Positions 1 through 5,284 of a stretch of 10,076 nucleotides of DNA are shown one piece after another; the first letter of the stretch is position 1; each line of letters starts with the position of its first letter. This DNA comes from Candidatus Woesearchaeota archaeon (GTDB lineage: Archaea; Nanobdellota; Nanobdellia; SCGC-AAA011-G17; GW2011-AR17): assembly GCA_016211095.1 (NCBI GenBank), contig JACQSW010000093.1, forward strand, positions 1-10,076, given 5' to 3'. The notes beneath the pieces were generated by a model. That model saw only the letters and a list, made by a program, of their open reading frames with translations, did not search any database and was not told where the DNA came from. The translations under genes were made by a program, and so were the position numbers.

Positions 1-975
1 AAAAAATATATATTAATTAACCCATTAACTTTCTTATTCTTAGAACTTCACAAAGCACCTACAAAAATTAGTGAAGAAGACACTAACCATTTAAGTGAGA
101 GGGTACAAAAAGAGGGGCTTTCGCCTGAAGTAAAAAAATTAGTTTCTTACCTTGGCAAATTTGATGCGATAGGGTTAAGTTCTGGAAACTTGCAGGGCCC
201 TAACCCAAAAGCAATAGAATTAGCTGCAAAATTTTTTTGGGATTATGTTGCCCCAGAAATTAACAAACATGCTTCAATATTTAATAGGCCGAATATATAT
301 CCACAAAATAGGGATGGGCGATTTGAATCAGAAACGTTACTAAAACTTTATGGTGCATCTTGCGTTGGCAGAATAAGAACGCTGGTAGAAGAAGGCAAAT
401 TAAACCCTTCTTGCTATAAGCAAGCTACAAAAGCAAAGCCAAAACAGAATTCATGCAGCGATATTGATAATCAGGTGTTATCTTATTTTAAGAAACATTC
501 GGGCAATACTCACCTTTTCATTAGTTTATGCGCTTCAGTTGGAGGATCTCCCTATACTTCACATAGAACTGATTTAACATTAGAAAAAATGGAAAATATG
601 GAACCTGAACAGATAAGCGAAGCGATACAAACCGAGAAGGGAAAAATAAAGAAGACACTAATTTATAGGATGCTATGTGGCTATATCCCGCGTCATAAAT
701 GGATATTTTCTCGTGTATCTGGAAAAGAGTTGGAAAAAGAGTTAGATGATGAAAAACGCTTTGGTTTATATGTTGAAGCGGCTGAAAACCTAATCAAAGC
801 GAAAACAGGGAAAGAAGTGAGCATGATAAAAAACACTTACACATTTGATCCCGAAGGAGAGTGCTCTGACTGTGAGTTATGCAATACTGTAGCTTTGGAA
901 TTAAATAAAGCGGGAGTAACGCCGGATGAATGGCAAAGCCATTTAGAACAAAAGTTTGCCGCAACAAAAATCTGA
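1..975 (+). CDS. Hypothetical protein with C-terminal CxxCxxC motif (5' end outside window)
   Basis: I do not recognise this family. The frame stays open from base 1 to the TGA at 973-975, giving 324 visible residues, and there is no in-frame ATG. The first possible start codon is a TTG at 190, but the sequence before it reads like ordinary protein (for example ISEEDTNHLSERVQKEG), so the true start probably lies left of the window. The protein looks soluble, lysine- and glutamate-rich and mostly helical, with no clear membrane segment. Near the C-terminus, codons 862-882 encode C-S-D-C-E-L-C, a CxxCxxC set that could bind zinc or an iron-sulphur cluster; other single cysteines are scattered upstream. 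It converges on the aIF2 gamma gene with only 7 bp between stop codons, and the T-rich bases after the stop may end transcription. The coding status is well supported, the function unknown. A TTG start at 190 remains possible. Confidence 0.75.
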   Translation, partial: KKYILINPLTFLFLELHKAPTKISEEDTNHLSERVQKEGLSPEVKKLVSYLGKFDAIGLSSGNLQGPNPKAIELAAKFFWDYVAPEINKHASIFNRPNIYPQNRDGRFESETLLKLYGASCVGRIRTLVEEGKLNPSCYKQATKAKPKQNSCSDIDNQVLSYFKKHSGNTHLFISLCASVGGSPYTSHRTDLTLEKMENMEPEQISEAIQTEKGKIKKTLIYRMLCGYIPRHKWIFSRVSGKELEKELDDEKRFGLYVEAAENLIKAKTGKEVSMIKNTYTFDPEGECSDCELCNTVALELNKAGVTPDEWQSHLEQKFAATKI

Positions 976-982
976 TTTTCTC

Positions 983-2281
983 TTATTCTTTGACGTTGCA
1001 GTAGCCGATGAGCCTGAACCTGTTTCCGAGCATTCGAGAGATTGTTATCCTGTCAGTTTTTTCTGCGCACAGGGGAATTTTGAGCACAACATGCAGGGTG
1101 TCTTTTGCTAATGATGTAACTATTCCGACGGTTACGCTTGAGTGGACGTTTAGCATTAATGATTCGCCTTTCTTTATGGGCTCGACTTCTAGCTCTTTTT
1201 TTGTGCCTACAACTCTTTCCAGCAGGTGGGGTATCAAATCCATTTCTTTCCTGATCATGGGGAGTTTGTCTGGCAAGCCCACGATGTTGCCGCCTAGTTG
1301 GTCTGATTTGACAAATGAGGGGTCGAGCTCGGTTAGTACCCCGATGCTTCCGCCAGGCAAAGCTTTGTCGATATTTTCGGTTCCGCTTTTTAAGCCAATA
1401 ATTTTAGTTTTGAGGGATTCCCAGAAAACTTTACCTTCCTTCTCAACTTTTTTTCCAGGCCTAATCTCTATCTCGTCGCCAACATTTAGGATGCCGTGTT
1501 TTAGCGCTCCGCCCAAAACTCCGCCGACTAATGCATGAATCCCTGTTCCTGGCTTGTTTACGTCGAATGATCTTGCAACAAACATTAAGGGATCTTTGGT
1601 TACATCGCGTTGGGGCGTTGGGAAGTATTCTTCAATTGTTTTTATCAGGACGTCAATGTTGGCGCGGTGCTGGGCGGATATCGGGATTATCGGGGCGTTT
1701 TCAGCGATTGTGCCTTTGACAAACTCTTTTATCTTATTATAATTTTTTTTAACGTCTTCTTCTGACACCAAATCGATTTTGTTCTGCACAATGATAATTT
1801 TGTTAATGCCTATTATGCCTAATGCCATGAGGTGTTCCTTCGTTTGTGGCTGGGGGCATTCCTCATTTGCAGCCACTAATAGCAATGCGCAGTCAATTAT
1901 GGCTGAGCCTGAAAGCATCGTCGCCATCAAGCTTTCGTGGCCTGGAGCATCAACTAATGATATTTTTCTTAACTCCCCGCACTCAGACCCGCAGGCCGCG
2001 CATTTCTTTGATATCCCATAAGATTCAGGATCCTTGCATTTTGGGCATTTGTAAAAAGTGGAGTTAGCATAGCCCAGCCTTATCGTGATGCCCCTTTTTA
2101 TTTCTTCAGAGTGGACGTCAGTCCATTTGCCGGAAAGAGCTTCAGTCAGCGTTGTTTTTCCGTGGTCAACATGCCCAACTAATCCTATGTTTATTACGGG
2201 CTGCTTAGAATATGAATCCTTCTTAGCTTCTTTTGCCTGAGAAGTTTTTTCCCCAACTTTTTCTTGATTTTTTTTTGCCAT
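983..2281 (-). CDS. eif2g: Translation initiation factor aIF2 subunit gamma
   Basis: This is the GTPase subunit of archaeal IF2, which as the alpha-beta-gamma trimer carries initiator Met-tRNA to the small ribosomal subunit. The 432 residues show the GTPase motifs in order: G1 GHVDHGKT (36-43), switch-1 RGITI (63-67), G3 DAPGH (111-115), G4 NKID (167-170) and G5 SAQ (202-204). A zinc knuckle typical of the gamma subunit sits in the G domain (Cys79, Cys82, Cys94, Cys97). Beta-barrel domains II and III follow, with the family-typical GGxxGGxL-like stretch near 253-260 and a C-terminal RxxGxxRLIGY-type ending. The ATG at 2281 is the only sensible start, because the next in-frame Met is residue 119. 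It leaves a Lys-rich tail of about 26 residues before the G domain, longer than in many homologues. The gene stands alone, divergent from rpoD and convergent with the left-edge gene. Confidence 0.97.
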   Translation of the reverse strand: MAKKNQEKVGEKTSQAKEAKKDSYSKQPVINIGLVGHVDHGKTTLTEALSGKWTDVHSEEIKRGITIRLGYANSTFYKCPKCKDPESYGISKKCAACGSECGELRKISLVDAPGHESLMATMLSGSAIIDCALLLVAANEECPQPQTKEHLMALGIIGINKIIIVQNKIDLVSEEDVKKNYNKIKEFVKGTIAENAPIIPISAQHRANIDVLIKTIEEYFPTPQRDVTKDPLMFVARSFDVNKPGTGIHALVGGVLGGALKHGILNVGDEIEIRPGKKVEKEGKVFWESLKTKIIGLKSGTENIDKALPGGSIGVLTELDPSFVKSDQLGGNIVGLPDKLPMIRKEMDLIPHLLERVVGTKKELEVEPIKKGESLMLNVHSSVTVGIVTSLAKDTLHVVLKIPLCAEKTDRITISRMLGNRFRLIGYCNVKE

Positions 2282-2311
2282 CTAAAAACTTTAAGGAAAA
2301 AGCATTAATTT

Positions 2312-2325
2312 TCTTTTTAAAACTT
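2312..2325 (-). promoter_or_regulatory. Candidate TATA box for aIF2 gamma
   Basis: On the minus strand this reads CAAGTTTTAAAAAG, an AT-rich TATA-like element centred about 37 nt upstream of the ATG at 2281. Initiation about 26 nt downstream would fall near 2292 and give a leader of roughly 11 nt. No strong Shine-Dalgarno sequence is seen. Other AT-rich words nearby could serve instead, so this is tentative. Confidence 0.4.
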
Positions 2326-2361
2326 GTGGTTAATTTTTCGGATAACACAAAAATTGTAAAA

Positions 2362-2378
2362 ACAAAAGCTTTATAAAT
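2362..2378 (+). promoter_or_regulatory. Archaeal BRE/TATA promoter of the rpoD-ribosomal cluster
   Basis: A purine-rich BRE-like stretch (ACAAAAG, 2362-2368) is followed by CTTTATAAAT (2369-2378), a good match to the archaeal TATA consensus. Initiation about 26 nt downstream would be near 2400, just before the rpoD ATG at 2407. The mRNA would then be leaderless or nearly so, in agreement with the absence of a Shine-Dalgarno sequence before rpoD. It would drive the whole plus-strand cluster. Confidence 0.65.
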
Positions 2379-2406
2379 CATTATTGAGCCCTTTTCTTGA
2401 TAAAAA

Positions 2407-3189
2407 ATGGATGTTAAGTCATTAAAAAAAGAAAAGTACAAAGCAGTCTTCGTTTTAAAGGGGACAAACCCCTCTTACGTTAACATGCTGAGAAGGGCAA
2501 TAATCAATCGGGTGCCAACAATGGCGATAGACGAGGTTGAAATTGTCGAGAACAGCTCAGCATTATATGACGAGATGCTTGCGCACAGGATAGGCTTAAT
2601 CGTCCTAAAAACTGACTTGGATTCTTACATGCAAAAATCTAAGTGCAAGTGCGGCGGCAAGGGATGCGCAAGGTGCCAGCTAGACATAACCTTAAACATC
2701 AAGGGGCCGTGCACAGTATACGCTGAAGACCTAAAAAGCAAAGACCCACAAATCAAGCCAGTTTACCCAAAAACGCCGATAGCTAAACTCTTGAAAGGGC
2801 AAAACATCAAACTAAGCGCAACAGCAATATTGGCAACAGGAAAAGACCACGCCAAATTCACCCCAGGCCTACTCTACTTCCAAGGCTTTCCAAGCATACA
2901 AATAAAAGAAGCCAAGAATCCAACAGAAATCGCCCAGCAATGCCCAAAAGGGATACTAAAAGTTAGCGGCAAAAAAATCCAAATCATTGACCTGCCAAAA
3001 TGCGACCTATGCAAGGCCTGCGAAGACTTCGCGAAGGAATCAGTAAAAGTTGAGGGCAGCCAAGAAGACTTCATAATCACTCTCGAATCATGGGGCCAGC
3101 TGACAACAAAAGAAATACTAACAACAGCTATCGACAGCCTCAATGAGCAACTAGACTCATTAAGCGGCGAGATTAAGAAAATTAAATAA
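2407..3189 (+). CDS. rpoD: DNA-directed RNA polymerase subunit D (Rpo3)
   Basis: This is the archaeal homologue of RPB3 and bacterial alpha. With subunits L, N and P it forms the assembly platform of RNA polymerase. The 260 residues include the alpha-like N-terminal dimerisation motif NPSYVNMLRRAIINRVPTMAI (21-41) and the later SWGQLTTKEIL helix region (228-238) that contacts subunit L. Domain 3 carries a ferredoxin-like cysteine set, Cys179, Cys199, Cys202 and Cys205, suited to one [4Fe-4S] cluster as known in some archaeal Rpo3 proteins. A second cluster's ligands are not apparent. A separate CxCx4CxxC set (Cys80, Cys82, Cys87, Cys90) in domain 2 looks like a zinc knuckle. The gene is first in the plus-strand cluster, 51 bp before the tRNA-Leu, with a well-placed TATA box upstream. 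The usual preceding genes rps13, rps4 and rps11 are absent; aIF2 gamma is divergent in their place. Confidence 0.96.
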   Translation: MDVKSLKKEKYKAVFVLKGTNPSYVNMLRRAIINRVPTMAIDEVEIVENSSALYDEMLAHRIGLIVLKTDLDSYMQKSKCKCGGKGCARCQLDITLNIKGPCTVYAEDLKSKDPQIKPVYPKTPIAKLLKGQNIKLSATAILATGKDHAKFTPGLLYFQGFPSIQIKEAKNPTEIAQQCPKGILKVSGKKIQIIDLPKCDLCKACEDFAKESVKVEGSQEDFIITLESWGQLTTKEILTTAIDSLNEQLDSLSGEIKKIK

Positions 3190-3240
3190 AACGCTAAATT
3201 AATAAACTCCCTCCCTGCAAATTAAAAAAAAAGCCAGAAC

Positions 3241-3353
3241 GCGGGGGTGGCAGAGCCTGGTCAAATGCGCAAGGTTGAGGAAGGAAAAAAAAAGTTTTTT
3301 TTCAAAAGCCTTGTCCCTTAGTGGGTGCGCGCGTTCGAATCGCGTCCCCCGCA
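3241..3353 (+). tRNA. trnL-GAG: tRNA-Leu (anticodon GAG), intron-containing
   Basis: The cloverleaf can be drawn by hand. The acceptor stem GCGGGGG (3241-3247) pairs with CCCCCGC (3346-3352), with discriminator A at 3353. The D arm is 3250-3268, with G18G19 at 3259-3260. The anticodon stem CAAGG (3270-3274) pairs with CCTTG (3309-3313). The anticodon is GAG (3277-3279). A class II long variable arm (CCC 3315-3317 with GGG 3323-3325) is present, as expected for leucine. The T stem GCGCG (3329-3333) pairs with CGCGT (3341-3345) around the TTCGAAT loop. Removing the 27-nt intron gives an 86-nt tRNA. The 3' CCA is not encoded. Its place between rpoD and rpl18e matches the archaeal S9 operon, where a tRNA-Leu is co-transcribed with the ribosomal protein genes. 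Confidence 0.95.
3281..3307 (+). other. tRNA-Leu intron with canonical bulge-helix-bulge
   Basis: The intron lies at the canonical position 37/38. TTGA (3275-3278, tRNA 32-35) pairs with intron TCAA (3302-3305) to form the central 4-bp helix. It is flanked by 3-nt bulges GGA (3279-3281) and AAG (3306-3308). Cutting after the second base of each bulge, as the archaeal splicing endonuclease does, releases 3281-3307 and leaves G37 and G38. The rest of the intron is A9 (3285-3293), G and T8 (3295-3302), which can fold back as an A-U hairpin. Confidence 0.9.
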
Positions 3354-3386
3354 TAAATCAAAAAAAATTTTTTCGTAAAAAATAAA

Positions 3387-3746
3387 ATGGAAACAATAGG
3401 GCCGACAAACATCCACTTCAAGAGGCTTATCAACGAATTAGGAAAGCTTTCAAAAAAAGAGCAATCAGCCTTGTGGGGCAGGGTTGCTGACGACTTATCC
3501 AAATCAACCAGGCGAAGGAGAGAGGTTAATATTTACCGGATAAACAAATACTCCAAAGACGGAGACACAGTCATTGTTCCAGGAAAGGTTTTAGGCGTAG
3601 GCGAAATCGGGCACGCAGTCACCGTCGCTGCATGGAACTTCTCAGAAATAGCAAGGAAGAAGATAACTAAAAAGGGCAAGGTTATGCCTATACAGGAATT
3701 AATGAAAAAAAATCCTAAGGGCGAGGGAGTGAGGCTGCTAGGATGA
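3387..3746 (+). CDS. rpl18e: 50S ribosomal protein L18e (eL18)
   Basis: This is an archaeal/eukaryotic large-subunit protein related in fold to uL15, which binds 23S rRNA. The 119 residues are normal for the family. The N-terminal TNIHFKRLINELGKLSKKE is followed by the basic RRRREVNIYRINKYSKDGDT block and the conserved VIVPGKVLGVGEIGH (about 62-76). The basic C-terminal half ends in GEGVRLLG, also typical. The ATG at 3387 is the first start after the tRNA, 33 bp from its 3' end, and has no clear Shine-Dalgarno sequence. A T6 tract (3368-3373) lies between tRNA and gene and might partly stop transcription, so a separate weak promoter here cannot be excluded. The stop codon overlaps the rpl13 start (ATGA), which suggests translational coupling. 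Confidence 0.96.
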   Translation: METIGPTNIHFKRLINELGKLSKKEQSALWGRVADDLSKSTRRRREVNIYRINKYSKDGDTVIVPGKVLGVGEIGHAVTVAAWNFSEIARKKITKKGKVMPIQELMKKNPKGEGVRLLG

Positions 3747-4162
3747 TAATCGACGCAACAAACCTAATACTTGGAAGGCTCTCAAGCTTTGCAGCAAAAA
3801 AAGCCCTGCAAGGGGAAAACGTAGACATAATCAACGCTGAAAAATCAGTCATCAGCGGAAACAAAGTTGACATATTTGAAAATTATAAGCGATTCAGGGA
3901 AATGGGCGGACCATTTCACGGGCCGTTCTCCCCAAGAAAAGCAGATGTTATTGTGAGAAGAACAATCAGGGGCATGCTGCCTCACAAGCAACCAAGGGGG
4001 AAGGAAGCATTTAAAAGGATAAGGTGTTTTATAGGTGTACCTAAGGATTTTGAGGGAAAAAAATTTGAAACAATCAAAGAAGCTAACCGAACAAATCTCA
4101 CAAAGACAACAAGCTATCTAACAATCCAGCAAGTATCAAGAAAACTAGGGGCAAAGATATGA
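3743..4162 (+). CDS. rpl13: 50S ribosomal protein L13 (uL13)
   Basis: This universal large-subunit protein binds 23S rRNA. The 139 residues begin MIIDATNLILGRLSSFAAKKAL, the usual uL13 N-terminus. They contain the basic conserved block VRRTIRGMLPHKQPRGKEAF (71-90) followed by KRIRCFIGVP (91-100), as in archaeal L13 proteins. The ATG at 3743 overlaps the rpl18e stop in an ATGA arrangement. A purine-rich GGGAGTGAGG (3725-3734), about 8 nt upstream, is a good Shine-Dalgarno candidate and supports this start. The 3' end overlaps rps9 in the same way, so the three ribosomal genes are probably read from one mRNA with coupled translation. Confidence 0.96.
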   Translation: MIIDATNLILGRLSSFAAKKALQGENVDIINAEKSVISGNKVDIFENYKRFREMGGPFHGPFSPRKADVIVRRTIRGMLPHKQPRGKEAFKRIRCFIGVPKDFEGKKFETIKEANRTNLTKTTSYLTIQQVSRKLGAKI

Positions 4163-4563
4163 GCGAAAAAATTGTTCACACATCCGGCAAAAGGAAAAGG
4201 GCAATTGCCAGGGCAACGCTAAAGCCAGGCAAGGGCGTAGTAAGGATAAATAGCAGATTGTTAGATGTTTACGAGCCGGAATTCGCAAAAATGAAAATCA
4301 TGGAGCCGCTAATGTTGGCGGATGAGCAGGCAAAAAAAGTTGACATAAAAGTTAACGTGTGCGGCGGGGGATGGCAGAGCCAAGCAGAAGCGTCGAGGCT
4401 CGCAATCGCTAGGGGCATAGTAGAATTCAGCGGAAGCAAAGCGTTGAAGCAGCAATTCTTAGAATACGACAAACACCTTTTGATCGCCGATGTTCGAAGA
4501 AATGAATCGTCAAAACCGAATGATTCCAAACCACGCGCCGCCAGGCAAAAAAGCTATCGTTAA
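4159..4563 (+). CDS. rps9: 30S ribosomal protein S9 (uS9)
   Basis: This universal small-subunit protein reaches with its C-terminal tail toward the P-site tRNA. The 134 residues show the conserved TSGKRKRAIARATLKPGKGVVRIN start (8-31), the GGGWQSQAEASRLAIARGIVEF core (about 69-90) and a basic tail ending RAARQKSYR, in which the terminal Arg is the invariant residue that contacts tRNA. The ATG at 4159 overlaps the end of rpl13, and AGGGG (4147-4151) lies about 8 nt upstream as a Shine-Dalgarno sequence. It is followed after 19 bp by rpoN, as in the classical archaeal S9 operon. Confidence 0.96.
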   Translation: MSEKIVHTSGKRKRAIARATLKPGKGVVRINSRLLDVYEPEFAKMKIMEPLMLADEQAKKVDIKVNVCGGGWQSQAEASRLAIARGIVEFSGSKALKQQFLEYDKHLLIADVRRNESSKPNDSKPRAARQKSYR

Positions 4564-4582
4564 ACCGGAGAAATTGTAAAAA

Positions 4583-4780
4583 ATGATTATACCAATTCGA
4601 TGCCAAAGTTGCGGAAAGCCTATAGGCCACTTGTGGGAAGAGTATAAGGAGAGGTTGGCTAAGGGTGAGGATAGGAAAAAAATTTTTGACGAGTTAGGGC
4701 TAGAAAGGTACTGCTGTAGGGCGATATTCTTAGGGCATGTTGACTTGTTTGATACTATTGCAAGATTCAAAAAAAGTTAA
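4583..4780 (+). CDS. rpoN: DNA-directed RNA polymerase subunit N (Rpo10)
   Basis: This is the archaeal homologue of RPB10, a small zinc protein of the RNA polymerase assembly platform that binds subunit D. The 65 residues are full length for the family. They begin MIIPIRCQSCGKPIG and contain the zinc ligands Cys7, Cys10, Cys44 and Cys45, with the diagnostic adjacent pair in RYCCRAIFLGHVDL (42-55). The ATG at 4583 follows rps9 by 19 bp, with a weak GGAG (4567-4570) 12 nt upstream. It is not a sigma-54 factor despite the shared gene symbol. RpoK, rps2 and enolase, which often continue this operon in archaea, are not found after it. Confidence 0.95.
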   Translation: MIIPIRCQSCGKPIGHLWEEYKERLAKGEDRKKIFDELGLERYCCRAIFLGHVDLFDTIARFKKS

Positions 4781-4815
4781 AAAAAAATTGTTTACTTTAT
4801 GGGGGAAGAAATAAA

Positions 4816-5271
4816 ATGGTTTCGAAAAAAAATATTGCAAAAATGCTATTGACGGGGGCTGCTTCACTAACTGCAGGCTGCTCAATGGGCTTAGCTTACA
4901 GTTCGCAAAATGGGGAAGTTTTCTCTATGCCGCTGATGCAGCCTTCATTAACAGTTGAGTATGATGTGACAGATGAGGGTTTTTTGGCGCAAGCAGAATA
5001 CAAAAAACAAATGGTTAGCTTTCTTCACAATAACGAGCCAAAAGATGATTTGCTGATTATTCAGTCAGAAAAAAATTTGGAAATCCTGGTGGACGATGGT
5101 GCCGATGGCGAAGTTGACTCAATATTCAGCGTTATCGTTAAGGATGGGGGAGTTTCTTATCCGTCTTTTGAGCGTGGCCAAGAAGGGACAGGAAGAATAT
5201 TCAAGAAAGCTGATAGCAAGATTAAGCATTACAAAGAAGAGCTTGGCGTAAGCCGCTACTTGAATCAGTAA
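4816..5271 (+). CDS. Hypothetical exported protein with DxGxDGxxD motif
   Basis: I cannot name this family. The 151 residues start with a signal-like segment: lysines at 4, 5 and 9, then a hydrophobic run MLLTGAASLTAGC (10-22). T-A-G-C resembles a lipobox with Cys22, although Thr rather than Leu/Val/Ile at -3 makes lipidation uncertain. The mature part is acidic. It contains VDDGADGEVDSI (92-103), whose spaced aspartates resemble a calcium-binding EF-hand-like or dockerin-like loop; I see only one copy. A helical, charged C-terminus follows. The ATG at 4816 is preceded by GGGGGAAG (4801-4808), an acceptable ribosome binding site. It lies 35 bp after rpoN and may ride on that transcript. It converges with gyrA across a short A/T tract. 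A surface or secreted role is inferred from the N-terminus only. Confidence 0.75.
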   Translation: MVSKKNIAKMLLTGAASLTAGCSMGLAYSSQNGEVFSMPLMQPSLTVEYDVTDEGFLAQAEYKKQMVSFLHNNEPKDDLLIIQSEKNLEILVDDGADGEVDSIFSVIVKDGGVSYPSFERGQEGTGRIFKKADSKIKHYKEELGVSRYLNQ

Positions 5272-5284
5272 AAATTTTTTTTTG
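5270..5284. terminator. Bidirectional A/T-tract terminator between convergent genes
   Basis: A short A run (5270-5274) followed by nine T (5275-5283) fills the 13 bp between the stop of the small exported protein gene and the stop of gyrA. The T9 on the plus strand is a typical archaeal oligo-T terminator for the plus-strand operon. The A run gives a weaker T5 tract for gyrA on the minus strand. No GC-rich hairpin is seen or needed in archaea. Confidence 0.6.

Noticed and set aside
746..785. C box-like ATGATGA (746-752) and D box-like CTGA (782-785), possible C/D box guide RNA
   Set aside because: It lies inside a coding frame, has no convincing internal C'/D' pair or terminal stem, and such short words are common by chance.
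1008..2067. Several plus-strand open frames opposite aIF2 gamma
   Set aside because: They are antisense shadows of a clearly conserved gene and give no recognisable protein.
2223..2441. A 72-codon minus-strand frame across the aIF2 gamma-rpoD intergenic region
   Set aside because: It overlaps both gene starts and the promoter elements, has low-complexity Lys/Phe composition, and resembles no protein.
3302..3502. A 66-codon minus-strand frame over the tRNA 3' half and rpl18e start
   Set aside because: It reads through the tRNA in antisense, so its translation is an artefact of the tRNA sequence.
4778..4815. A-rich tract and TTTACTTTAT as terminator or promoter before the small exported protein gene
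   Set aside because: The A-tract is on the wrong strand for an oligo-T terminator, and the TATA-like word is too weak and too close to the ATG to support a separate promoter.
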